Assembly (NCBI GenBank): GCA_037576195.1
Contig: CM075102.1
Span: 40,420,745-40,484,744, forward strand
Origin: Phytoseiulus persimilis
Lineage: Eukaryota > Arthropoda > Arachnida > Mesostigmata > Phytoseiidae
Length of the DNA: 64,000 nucleotides
Direction of reading: 5' to 3'
The notes beneath the pieces are model-generated. The model was not told the origin of the DNA and did not search any database. It saw nothing but the letters and a program-made list of their open reading frames with translations. The position numbers were made by a program, and so were the translations under genes. Below, piece by piece: positions 35,571 through 47,793 of this stretch (positions are counted from its first letter, which is position 1; each line of letters starts with the position of its first letter).

Positions 35571-37390
35571 ATGGGAGTTCAGGCCATGAAAAGACGTTTG
35601 CAGCGTTTACATCGTATTCTACCGAAAATCACCAAGTGTAAGACATGCAAACACCTCACCTGCCAACAGGAAGCTTTTTGCCATGAAGATAGAGTAAGTT
35701 CGCGTGTCTCGCAATTTTATTTTATCATGAAGCACAGATTATCAGTTTCGTGACTTGAAAAACTGCTCTAGGTTGTTCTGGACGTGGGCTCGAAGACAAC
35801 TTGGTGCTTGGGCCCGAACAGCATGTGGCAGAAGCATCCCTCGGTTCTGATAGGCGATCAGCACGGAAACTGCCTCGCTTGTGAGCATTCGGACAAGCTG
35901 AAACCGCAGGCAATGCTCCACACGAAATTCCACGGAAACATCCGCCCTCACAGTCACCATCAGCCCCTGATGCCCCAGTTTGGGCCTCAAGATCTCGTCT
36001 CTTCGTTTGCAAGTCTCCGCATTGACGGACGAGGTTGGTTAGAACTCTGTTTTAAATCTTCCCAGGTCCAAGTTCTCTCGTCGCAGGAATCACCAAAGAG
36101 GCCTAGCCTGATACTTTGTTTCTCTTACAGCGGGGTTCAGTTCCGCTTCGGGGGTCTTTGACGACATGTTCAACGTGGTGAAAAGCATCAACCCCGAAAG
36201 TTACTTGCGCCATCCTTTGAAATGCTTACAAGGAGACCGCGGGGACGAAGGAGGATGCACAGTGTTTGAGGATTTCATATCGCACATTCTAAAAAAATTC
36301 CAAGTCATTCAAAACTTGCAGCAGGCGAACTCAAGCCTGGTGTTTTGTGAACCTTATTTCATGACGACAGCGCAGAGGAGAAAATTGTGCAAATTCTTCT
36401 TCGAATCGACGGGTGCTGGCCGGTAAGTGCTGCATTCGTGTCCCATTGTCTCATCAACGACATGCTCCAGGCCGGAATCGTTGGAGTTCCACTATCTTTC
36501 ATCCGAGCCACTCTTTGAACTCCAACGACTTCAGATCGTGATCTCATGAGAATCACAGAAGCACTCCATTCGGAACGTACCGGTTATCCGCGCCGATCGA
36601 TAAATTTGAGTTCTCCCGTTTCAGATTGTGCTTCCTAAACAAGGCGTACAGCACGGCAGCGTTGACGCAAATAGAAACGTGTATTGTCGTGGATTCGGGT
36701 TGCCACAGTACGGTCGTTTCCGTGATTATCAACGGTCAAGTACAACCTGAACGTACTCAGCACCGTCCTATTGGCGGCCAACAGCTCTCGGAGAACCTAC
36801 TAGACCGTCTCCGAATGCGACAGTGGGACTGCCCTGTTTCTTGTGAAGGGCTAGATAATCATCAAGTCAAACTGTCCTGTTACCTGTCGGCGAATATAGA
36901 TCTCGAACACACAACGATCTATGACGAGGTTTTCAAGCAGTGTTTCGTGCAATGTCAGAGAGGAGGCCTCTTAACCCAGGAGTGGGTCGAATTCGGCTCT
37001 GAGCTCTACATCGCTCCCGAACTCATGTACACAGCTATGCAGCTGCCCGATATGATTCTGAAGGCCGTCCGAGGTCTGCCTAGGTTCCAAATTCAGCAAC
37101 TTGTGACTCATATACTCTTGACGGGAGCGAACACTGAGTTGACCGGCTTCAGAAGAAGACTCGTGTCGGATCTGAGGAGAAAAATGCCGGATTTCGCCCA
37201 TCTCAACATGCACACGTACAGTGGCTCTCGGAGCTGGGAGTGCTGCATGGGTGGGACATGTCTGCTTCTCGCCAACACCAGCGATCCGATGACGCTGTTC
37301 CCAGTGGACTCCCACGTGAGCAACACCTATCAATGGATCACGCGCGAAGATTACATTCTCTACGGCGAAGCGGCCGTCCGGAATGAGTAG
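35571..37390 (+). CDS. Diverged actin-related protein (ARP)
   Basis: Exons 35571-35693, 35772-36033, 36131-36422 and 36625-37390 keep phase and give 480 aa from the ATG at 35571. The frame is open back to an acceptor at 35494, so there may be more N-terminal sequence. Actin-fold signs are the first phosphate-loop strand VVLDVGSKTTWCL, the subdomain transition FCEPYFMTTAQRRKL, the second loop CIVVDSGCHSTVVSV, HILLTGANTELTGF (the actin adenosine motif), and the C-terminal ITREDYILYG. The loops lack several actin ATP-contact residues, so nucleotide binding is doubtful. The ends most resemble ARP6 (SWR/SRCAP remodeller), but an ARP10-like or lineage-specific identity is possible. A Cys-rich basic stretch (KITKCKTCKHLTCQQ) precedes the fold, which is unusual for actins. 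Confidence 0.75.
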
Positions 37391-37688
37391 AGAGCAACGT
37401 GTGATAGATTAGCATAGACAGAATTGGAGAAGCCGAGCGACGATTACTTAAACTCGATACATTAACTTCGAATTTAGATAGATAGCGTTAGGTTAAAGAA
37501 ATGATCATCACCGCACGAGACGTTGAGCCGAGCTAGTGTTCAGAAATCTTCTCAAGGAAGCGGAATAGCGAAATTCTCGTTTGATTTTGCGATCAGTATC
37601 CGGATGCTCGATCGATGGAAACTCATCCGCGTAACGCTTTAGGTTATCAGCATCGACAACGTATCCGTCGATCCCTGTTGAGCCGCTG

Positions 37689-37694
37689 AATAAA
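37689..37694 (+). terminator. Poly(A) signal of the actin-related gene
   Basis: AATAAA lies 299 bases after the TAG stop, and no gene follows immediately. It is the best candidate 3' end signal for the actin-related gene. Confidence 0.6.
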
Positions 37695-40600
37695 GACTGT
37701 CGTTAAATAACCAATGGAATGGTTTCATTAAACAGCAGCGATGATTGGCTGTTTATCGAAGCGCTCTCCTGCAGTAGGAGGTCGATGATGCAAATGATCG
37801 CGTGATCTATCGATGCTTCGATTCCTTCCCTGTTTGATCTGTCGGTCGCAGCTGCGATTCTTACCCTTCGATCACACTGACGATCTGGTTGTTCTGAGAA
37901 AGTAAAGTCGGAAGCCGAGAGTTTCGTCGGACCCAATCCGAGATGGTTTGCCTCTGGGACTAGGGTCGCATAGGAGAGCTATCTATCCTTGATGAACCGG
38001 TCAGATTCCGCGGCCCGCGTCGAATGCCTTAGTATCATCTTATGCAGTGCTCGTGTGTGAAAGTTCTCTGACTCCCCATTCGAGAACGTTCCAACCAATA
38101 TGTGGCCATCGGAGCTAGCTTGAAACGAACTCGATTGGTCTCTTTTGGGAATCCGGTACTCCTACAGTGAGCTTGAGAGTTGGAGAGTTAGATGGAAACT
38201 CCTCACCGTAATAGAGAGGGGATGCAGCGTGAGCAATCCTAACTATATGCTCCCGAGTTGAAGCTGAGAGCCGTTCAGCAAAGTGCCTCATCATTCGCAC
38301 TAACCCCGCGGACTTGGCAAATATTCAAAATATCCTTCCAGTGTAGTGCCCGCCGATCCTGCGTACATTCTGTGACACATCGAGTGACGCTCCAGAACAT
38401 TTTGATTGCTTTTCACTCACCGCGAAGTTCTCATTTCGGGTGGAATGGTGGCACGAAATATGATGCGAGATGTGAGTTGGCGCTCTCAACTCGAAGGAAT
38501 CGAGGCTCAAGAGAAAAAATCTGAGCATGTGATCAGCCGTCACTGAGTTTTCGACGCCCTATCTCAAGAAGCCAGAACTATAGGAAGGATGATAGCGTCC
38601 CGATATCTGTGAGCTGAATTCGCCTCCTGTCGTTAACATAACAATGAGCCGATGCCGTCGGCTTGATAGCGTCGTCCTGAGCCTCGATCTTCTCGAGTAT
38701 TGCTCCTGGCGGGGAAGAAAATTGGAGATGGTATTGAATTGGCGTGTCAGACCTGGGCTGGGTGGGAACGACTGATATTCGATAGCGCGCATCCGTCCAT
38801 CCGGCCAGTCCATGGGGCTCCAGAAACATGGAATCGACGTCGTCACACGCGGATCTATCGTCGTTTTGAAAATCTTGAAGATGGAGAACGGCATGGGGAC
38901 CATTATTCCCTACGGAGGCAGCGGGAGAATGCACCATTTCAGAGAATCGGATCGCTTCGTAAAGATTGATCCACAGCAGCTCTCCTCTTGGAGTGCTCCA
39001 TCACATCCAGATATTGATGTGATTTCTGTGATGTGGATTTCTCACAGAGAGAGCGCGTCATCCGTCGTTTCTCCGCAAGAGGTCGATACACCTCTCGGCA
39101 TCCGCTACTATGTGCGCAATCGCTCGTTGAGTCAGAACCGCAGTCGCGCAGGATGACGAAATATCCTGTGTGCATCGTTGGCCCCTATTTATATCTTCTC
39201 TTTTCCTTTACCAACCTGAGAAGCTATTGCTCGCCCCATAACGATTGGGGGTGAAAGGTCTGAGAAATAGTTCACCGTATCGCTAGCCGGCTATCGCGTC
39301 TGCTTAGGGGTTCACTAGGTCAATATTTATGACCTGAATTCTTCGGCGCATTTCTCAAATGCACACTATTACCGTTCCAAGAGGGCTTGGAAACTGGATT
39401 CCGTGTGATTTTGGAGAGAAACTCTATGGCCTCAACTGACACCAATACCCACTGACTTCCTCACGATTCTGAATCATTCAGATGACGCCGGACCAGATTG
39501 GAGTGGAAAAAGGATTTGCAGTCTCCATTCGCAAGCGTAAACAGGCATGCTCATCATTTCATGGAAGGCGCGAGCCGACGAGGCAGTCTCAATACGGATT
39601 TCAATGTTTGGCGACGAAACCAATACCTCGTTCTGAAACCGTCCGCCGTACCCGAATATACCGATTCCGAATGCATTCCATGAAAATTGACATCGTGAAC
39701 TATTCAACCAGGCCCGGTAGCCGGCTTACAATGCGCTAGATTATTCCTGGAGACCGACCTTTCCACCCGTGGTGACAGAATCAGCATTCGCTCTAGGGCA
39801 AAATGCATAAGGGTGAGCATAACGCAGTCTTGGACCAACAACACTGGGACTACACACACACCCAATTTCCCCCCAAAGTCGACGGGTTCAGCTGGTACAC
39901 GCTATGAACGTTCCAAATATTGTCCCATTCGCATCGAGACGCGCGTCATCTTCAATTGCCTCTTTTGTTGACGACTTGCGAAAAACTCTATTTGATCGAT
40001 TCTTCGCTCTTCTCCATCCAAAGCGTCCGAACAATCGGCCGAGAACGCTTCAAGGAGCTCCCTATTTTCTCGTGATATGAAGACTTCTCTCAATATCGCG
40101 TCTCCCGTTGTGCTTGCCGCGGTCTTCAAGCGATATCGCTCCCTTCCCTTAATGTCTTCCCTCAGAGATACCCCCAGTTTGAATCATCTATTCCAGACTT
40201 CTCCGGCCCCACTCACATTTCACTTATGCTTGCGCCTCGCCTCTCTGCAGTATTCCTCCAGCCAGGAAAGTTCTTCCATCTAACCTTCGCTCGACTGAGA
40301 GGAGACGGACCTGCAGAAAATAGCTTACAGGTTGTGACTATCTGGCATCCCACTTTGTTGACAGCGTGTAGTATTACTTCTCAACAACTCTAATAAAGTC
40401 AGAACTGTGCGATCATTACCATCGTCCGTTTATGAGACGTTTGATGATTGGAGGAGAGCATTAGCCTCACGATGAAAAATTGATCGGTCTGTTCTCGCTG
40501 GTCCCGATTCAGGAAGATGATCTCTATTCCAAATGAAAGAATAACTCACGGCCAGCCCTACGGCATTGGTAACTGTCGCATCCACTAAGATCGAGGAAGT

Positions 40601-42061
40601 CGCTGAGAGCGATTCCAGGCTGCTTTCAGGGAAGCGAATGAACCACAGTCAGCACGAAGGAGTCGTTTCCGCGTCCCTCAATCTGGGGAAATCAGTTCCG
40701 AGCCTCGATTCGGTTGGAAATTCCGCGAAGAAATCATCTGTACTCAATGTGAAAAAATTCCGAAATTAATCCCTGGAAGGAAGAGCTTCTTAAGTTCATG
40801 AGATTTGGTGGAATACAGGTATGGCGGTTGAAACGAAAAGTTCGTGGCGCTGGCCGATTCCGCCAATTCGACGTCCAAGCATTAAATTCGGGGTAGAGGA
40901 AGTTGCGCAGGAATCACTTCGTCAAAATCAGTCGTGGCGTGCTCGTCAGCTACAATTCCAAAGCAACGAATCCAAGAGGTCAACAGTAGATCTTTTGGTG
41001 AGCATTTTCGACTCGTAGAATTGATATCATCTTATTATTCATCGCTGAGGTCGAGTCGCCGGGATCTTTTTTTTCTCCGGTGCAACAATTGCGACGACCC
41101 GCACCGAATGCCCACTTCGTGAGTGCAGGAGGCGATTTGTCTCCCTCGAGTTGGATGAATGGATCGAGTGGAACGATGCCTAGCCGGGAACTTCTTCAGG
41201 GTGCTGAGGAATCAACCGAATGTTCGCAGGAAGACTGATGACCAACCTGCTGGACTTGTCACTTGTTCTGATTGGGAACACGTGGTCTGATCGAGAATAG
41301 AGAGAATCGAGAACTCCGCGAGAGAGAATCACAACTCCTACTGGGGAATTTAACGAAGGTGGACAATCTTTGATCTGGAGCTTCGAATGATCGAAGTCGA
41401 CATTTGAATACACTCCGATCCCTCGGTGATCTAATCCGCGTCGAATCATCATAAGTTTGCTATGACCTGAACTCATATCATGACTCGATGCCGAGCTCTT
41501 CTGCGTGGAAAACTTCAGAACCTGATGAAATCTGTTTTTTTCTTCCTCGAGCTTATCCATGTCGCTTGAAGTGAGTTCTCATCGAGCTCATTGAGCCCGA
41601 GGTTGTGACCTCTCCAGGTATCGTCTTACTCATCGTTGCGCGGTGAATTTCGTCGCTGTCGTCTCAGCTTCGATTCAGGAAATGATTGCCAGAAGCCGAG
41701 ACAGAGCTTGGAAAATTGCATCGTCGAACCGGGTCAAAGAATCGATTCATTGAATGGATTCTCGCAAGTGTCGCAGGGCGAAAAGTGAACGTGAGCCACT
41801 GTGTGGTCGATTTCATGTGTCGATAGTTGTATTCCTCGGTCACATGCGTGACGTCACACCGGTTGGTGATGACCACGTGGCGAGGTGTTTCCATGTGTAG
41901 AAACACGACGCATTTACTGCACATTAAGGAATGTGCGAAGAACTCTCTCCCAATAGAACAGAGACAGAGACCACGTTTATTTCTGCAGTCATTGCAAGTC
42001 GAGGCTTCCCAACCAACGGTCGCTCTCCTTCGCTCCTCGAAGGTTCCAGTAGTGAAGGAAA
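37695..42061. other. 4.4 kb without a recognised gene
   Basis: No known family is visible on either strand. Weak candidates are a 126-codon - strand frame at 41180-41560, and paired + strand frames at 40566-40769 and 40818-41016 with a plausible donor at about 40998. A 114-codon + strand frame at 38812-39156 has an equally open antisense frame. None carries a motif I know. The right end must contain the promoter of Argonaute A. Confidence 0.35.
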
Positions 42062-45000
42062 ATGTCTGCTGGTCAGCCCCCTCGACCTGGCTTCCCGGGT
42101 GCGATGCCTGCAAGAGGTAAGTTGCATTGTGTTCTCTGGAAATCATCCGAGAATTTCGGCTAGAATCTTGAATTCCGATAAGCTCGGCCGGAAACGTGGT
42201 CGGAGTTAGCGAGCCGCCGACTCGAGCTGCGCTCCCGTTCCGCTCTCAACCCGAATGCCTTCATCATTGCGAACTCATTGATTGAATGGGGACGTAGACT
42301 ATATGATGTTAGCGCGCATTCCGTACTGTTCGGGTTTCTGGAAACATTCCACGGCGCGAGCCAACTGTACTCCGATTATCTGGGTCTCCGTTTCCGGCTT
42401 CCTCCGGCGATGTTCGACAGATAGCCCACCTACGCCCGTGCGGATCATTCCTGGCCAAACGAACCGATTTTGTGGTCTTGTGCCCTACATATGGGCACAT
42501 TTCCGATCCCTCCTGCGCAGTCCACAGCTTTCAATGATTCCATCTATCAGAGCTCCTGAGGGCGCAGACTAGTGATCGTTCGACGATTCCCAACCATTTG
42601 GCAGACGAGTGTAGTTTTGTAAGGAAGCCGTCCTCATGATTCATACTAGTGCCGAGCTCGCTATGAGGGAACGCTTGATCGTTGAAGTGCTGCTTTTAGA
42701 CTGATCGCCTGTGTTTGAGCCTCTGATCGCCTGTGTTTGGACCGGAACTCAATTTCTTTCATTCCCAGCAGTCACCAGGCCTGGTGTGGCTCCCCAACAT
42801 CCCGGGCCGGGTAAGTGTGGGACAAACATATGGTAGACAATATTTTGAGAACTGTGTGGCGAGTATTTCAATGGAGAACGTGGTAGCTCCGCCCCAGGAC
42901 TCACGATAACCTTTTGCCTCGAGAACGTCAACAATATGCTTCCCTAAATCATCAATACCCCCTCATAGGGAGGCCTCCAATGATGGCTGGACCCAGGCCC
43001 GTTGGACACGCGGTACCACCGCAAGCAGCGATGACTCCCGGTAGAGCACCCATGAGCCCTGCCCAACAAGTACTGCAGCAAGCTCGTCCAGGACTCGTCG
43101 CGCGCACCCCGATGCAGCCGCGAGTACCGTCTCCAGTGAGAGGAACTTTCCCGGCGGGAGAGATTCTGTCCGCGGCTCCAGCAGCTCAATTGATGACAAG
43201 ACCCGGCAGCCCCGGCCAAGGCATGCCGCAGCGAGTCTCCTCAGGACCTGAATCAGCAAGTGCTAATCCAAGAGCCTCAATGCCTCCTCGACCTATCGCA
43301 GGAACGGCACCCCAGATTGTGCGACCCGTCCCTGGAGCGCAACCTCCCCTCATGAGATCTGCTGCCGGAACACCGGTAACTCTCGCTCGACCCGGTGCCG
43401 CGGCAACCCCCGTGCGACCGATTGCTGGAGCATCCCCCTCTATTGCGAGCCCCCCCAGTGTTCAACCCGCCGCAGGAGTCCCGGCTCCCAGTGTGCGACC
43501 CGTTGCCGGAGCAACAGTTCCCTTGGTCGGACCGGCTGCGAGAGCACCCCTTGTGAGACCAGCTGCGGGAGCACCCCTTGTGAGACCAGCTGCGGGAGCA
43601 CCACTTGTGAGACCAGTTGCGGGAGCACCCCTCGTGAGACCAGCTGTAGGAGCACCCCTAGTCAGACCAGCTGTAGGAGCACCCCTAGTCAGACCACCTG
43701 TTGGAGCACCCCTAGTCAGACCAGCTGCGGGAGCACCCCTTGTTAGACCGGCTGCGGGGGCAGCGTTCGTTGGACCAGCTGCGGGAACACCACTCGTGAG
43801 ACCAGCTGCAGGAGCACCCCTAGTGAGACCAGCTGCGGGAGCACCCCTCGTGAGACCGGCTGCGGGAGCACCCCTCGTGAGACCGGCTGCGGGAGCACCC
43901 CTTGTCAGACCGGCTGCGGGAGCCCCCAATGTAAGACCAGTTGCGGGAGCACCCCTTGTCAGACCAGCTGCGGGAGCACCCCTTGTTAGACCGGCTGCGG
44001 GGGCGCCCCTTCTCAGACCAGCTGCGGGAACACCCGTCGTCAGACCAGCTGCGGGGTCACCCGTCGTCAGACCAGCTGCTGGAGCACCCCTTGTGAGACC
44101 TGTCGCCGGAACGCCAGCTACCGTCGTTAGACCTGCTGCAGGAGTCATGGCTCCCGGTGAACGACCTGCCGCAGGCGTGGGACCTCCAGTTGTGCGACCG
44201 GTTACCGGAGGGCCAGTCCCCGTTGTGCGGCCTCCTGCTTCAGCGGTGCCTCCATCACCTGTACCGCAAGTAAGAGCCCCTGGCGTTACTGCGCCACAGG
44301 CAGTTCCGGTTCCCGTTCAAGCCCCCGCTCCGTCAGCTGCAGGTTGGTTCGATCATTCAGAGGAAAACGTCCTTTCTTCAGGTTCTTGGGCAAAATTGCT
44401 GTCAGGCCTGGGTGCGACTTGTGGTTAATATTCGTACTCGTTTCCAGCGGCTCCAGCGCAATCCCTTCCAACAGCTGGAGGCGACAGGGCTTCAACCTGT
44501 GACCTCAACATGGACGACATCAGAGAAACCTTCCGTCAAGTATTCCAGGGACAACCCCCAGAACCGAGCCAGAGAGCGGAGCCCGGCACTGAAGGGACCC
44601 CGTGCAAAGTCCTCGTCAACATGTACCCCGTAACTTTGCCGAGAGGTCATGTTTACCATTACGACATCGAGATTTTCTCAGCGTTGAGGAAGGGACCGGA
44701 TGGCACTACGCCAGTTCCTACTCAGAAGAGAGCACGCTGCGCATCAACTTTGGTCAATCGAGAGGTCATCGATGCTTTCTCGAAGTGCTACAAGAGCGAA
44801 CTCGGGAATTGCTTCCTGGCGTTCGACGGTCGGAAGAATTTGTACACTCGCAGAATGCTTCCGTTCACGGTGAGCATTCGGTACCCAGCGGGAAATCCTC
44901 TGTTCAAGAGCGACGGTTTATTCTCCCTCATCCAAGCAACTGCATTCCAAACAATGGTCAACACTGATCGAATTCTTCCGTGATTTACAGGACCACATTT

Positions 45001-47714
45001 TCAGCAACGTCGAAGCCGAGGTCAACGGTGAGAAATGCGCTTTTGTTGTGCGCATCGCTTACGCGGCGACTGTCTCCTTCGACGCCCTGCACGCGATGTA
45101 CGAGAGCCCTGTGAAAGGGACCAGTCAATTCCAGGATGCAGTCCAGGTCGCTGACGTCATTTTGAGGACAGGACCCACTCTGGCGTTCGTGCCCGTCGGG
45201 AGATCATTTTTCTTGGATTCGGGAAAACCGGTAAGTCGAGACCTTCTTTGTCTGTCATGAGCAGCTGTTCTAGGACACCACCGTCACTCACCGAGCTACC
45301 CTTTCCGTCTCCTCAGATCAGCTTGACCGGGAACCGAGAAGTTTGGTTTGGCTTCTACTCATCGATCCGTCTCGGATCTTGGAAACCACTCGTGAACATC
45401 GACATGTCGGCAACAGCCTTCTATTCGGAAGGGCCGCTTTTGGACTTCGCAGTCAGCGTCCTCAAAAAAAAAAGTCGAAACGATTTGAAAGCAGGAATGA
45501 GTGATCGCGAGCGTGTCATGTTGGCGCGAGAGATCAGGACCCTCAAAGTAGTGGTAATGGCATCAAATTTCCCACAAAGAACGATGCAAGGCTCAAATCA
45601 TATGAACAACATCTTAGCCACGTCTCTTCCGCTTCGAGCGCCCTAATTCGTAACTGTTCCCCTCGTTCAGGTGACCCACTTGGACTCGAGAAGACAGTAC
45701 CGTATCGAGGGCGTGAGAACGAGACCCGCCAACCAGGAAACCTTCGACTTGCAGGGCACAGAAACGACGGTGACTCAATACTTCGCTCAAAAGTGAGTTC
45801 GTCTGCCCGCTGCGGTTTGCGAGAGTTTTCCATTCCCGTTCCGGTTGTATATGGTCGGAAGTCTTCGATGCCAGGCGTCAGTACCAACTTATTTAGCTCG
45901 ATGAACTCCAGAGGATAATGCCCGATCGGGTCGTTCCGTTTCAAGGTACAATAAGACGTTGGAATTCCCGAATCTCCCGTGCATCTACACCGGGAAGGGA
46001 AACACTTTCCTTCCCATTGAGGTTTGTTCGCTTGTGAAAGGCCAGCACTGCCGCAAGAAGCTGAATGAACAGCAAACCGCGACGATGATTCGACAGACAG
46101 CCTTAGTGCCAAGGGATCGCTTTGAAAGGATCAAGCAGTCCACGGCCCATCTGAAGAGGACGTCAGCCCAAATTTGCAAAGAGTTCGACATGACCCTCGA
46201 CACCAATCCCATAGAGATCGAGGCCAGGATCCTCAGACCTCCACAGATCACATACGGTGACAAGAAGAAGCAAATGCCCAAAGACGGAGTCTGGAGATGC
46301 GATACGTTCCTCAAGCCCGCCAACATCGAAAAGTGGGTGTTGGCCGTGCTTGGCAGAGTCAGCAAAGAAAAGCCGAAGCATATCGTGGACTTGTTCCAAC
46401 AAGAAGGTGGAAAGTTGGGCATGAAAATCGCCCCACCGAAACTCATCCATACCTACGGTCACCAGGCGAAACCCCGTCAAGTGTTGGAAGACGTGAAGGG
46501 CAAGCACCCCGACGTCGAGATGACGGTGATCGTCCTGGATCCTCGCAGTGATTACGGCGCACTGAAAGCTGAAGCCGAGACCTCCGATCTCTGCATGCGC
46601 ACCCAGTGTGTCAAAGATGTCAACATCGAGACGAAGTTCAACCCGATGTTCGCAGGAAATCTCCTGCAAAAAATCAACACGAAGATGGGAGGACGCAACA
46701 ACGGCGTCTTCCTTCCGAACCTGCCGAAAACTCTGAAACGGCCATACATGGCGATAGGCGTTGATGTCAATCATCCCGGACCAGGTCAGTACTGACTCTC
46801 CCTCTCCCCTCTCGAGTCTCGCACCCGATCCTCCAGTCGAACTGGCTTCATCTTTTCGGGTATCGAACATGAATTGAAGAGTGGAAGCATGGCTAAAGAG
46901 TTGTTCCGATCTTCCAGGCGACACGACTCCGTCCATAGCTGCTTTTGTCGCCTCTATGGACGCGGTACCCGCGCAGTACTACGCTTGCACCTCGGTTCAG
47001 CTCAACCGCAGAGGGAGTCGTTCGGAATACGTCGTTGAAACTAAATCCATGTTCCTCGAGTGCCTCACTGAGTTCCAGAAGCGCAACAAAGACCTGCCCG
47101 CGCATATCTTCATTTTCCGTGATGGCGTGGCTGACGCTCAATTCGACGCGGTCCGCATCTATGAGCTCGGAGCGATTCGCAAAGCATGCCTCGAGATCAG
47201 ACCCGACTACACCCCTGGCATGACATTCATCGTCGTACAGAAAAGGCATCATGTACGATTCATGCCCGGGTCTGGTTACCAGGGCCAAGGAAGGACTGGC
47301 AACATCCACGCAGGAACGATCGTCGATTCGAAAATCATCAATCCGGCGATCTTCGATTTTTATTTGTGTTCTCATCAGGGAATCCAAGGGACTTCCCGAG
47401 CTGCTCATTATCATGTTGTGCATGACGACGTTCATCATACTCAGGACGAGATTTACAAGATCTGCTACAACCTTTGTCATACATACTCAAGATGCCCACG
47501 CGCCGTTTCAATCCCAGCCCCCGCGTATTATGCGCATTTGGCGGCCTTCCGTGCGAAAGAGCACATCAAGGGACGCGGCCAGCACGGTGGAACTTACGCG
47601 GAGTCTAATTCGGGATCCGTTCGATCCTCATCTTCCTCTGAGCCCGACTTGGATAAGTTCCAATCGGCGCAGAAAGTCCTCAACCAAATGAGAGGTTCAA
47701 TGTACTTTGTTTAA
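42062..47714 (+). CDS. Argonaute A, slicer-type, with repeat-rich N-terminus
   Basis: This is an RNA-guided endonuclease of RISC. Nine exons give 1374 aa: 42062-42116, 42772-42810, 42969-44342, 44448-44869, 44991-45230, 45317-45553, 45671-45792, 45946-46784, 46918-47714. All phases agree. Residues 1-490 are low-complexity Pro/Ala/Gly/Val with a 9-residue repeat. Then come the N domain (from about 505), PAZ (about 750-880), MID (about 970-1095) and PIWI (about 1095-1374). The 5'-phosphate pocket Tyr-Lys-Gln-Lys pattern is present (DYGALKAEAE, MRTQC, NLLQKINTKMGG). The slicer tetrad is complete: Asp1103 (GVDVNHP), Glu1146 (RSEYVVE), Asp1178 (IFRDGVADAQF) and His1273 (AHYHVVHDD). The C-terminus MYFV mimics the usual YFA end. 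A long disordered N-terminus is typical of the siRNA (Ago2-like) class of arthropods. It is the first of three tandem copies. Confidence 0.95.
42701..42739. repeat. Small tandem duplication in Argonaute A intron 1
   Basis: The 17-base string CTGATCGCCTGTGTTTG occurs at 42701-42717 and again at 42723-42739, about 30 bases before the exon 2 acceptor. Confidence 0.9.
43525..44118 (+). repeat. 27-bp coding minisatellite, ~22 units
   Basis: Tandem 27-base units encode the 9-residue consensus VRPAAGAPL, with mostly synonymous or conservative variation (VRPVAGAPL, VRPAVGAPL, VRPAAGTPV). All units keep the frame. The degenerate flanks (VRPAAGVMAP, VRPVPGAQ) suggest the array grew out of a pre-existing Pro-rich tail. 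The reverse strand is also open over the array (228 codons), simply because each unit lacks a reverse stop. Confidence 0.95.
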
Positions 47715-47787
47715 GTTGAACCCGTTCGTCCAACACTGAGGCCAGTGTTGGGGAACTGAATCCTAACATAAATGAATTTTCATTTCC

Positions 47788-47793
47788 ATTAAA
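47788..47793 (+). terminator. Candidate poly(A) signal of Argonaute A
   Basis: ATTAAA lies 74 bases after the TAA stop in an AT-rich stretch. Confidence 0.5.

Noticed and set aside
43462-44148. 228-codon open frame on the - strand over the Argonaute A repeat
   Set aside because: It is the reverse reading of a 27-bp repeat whose unit contains no reverse stop. It lacks splice or start support and repeats the array with the same period.
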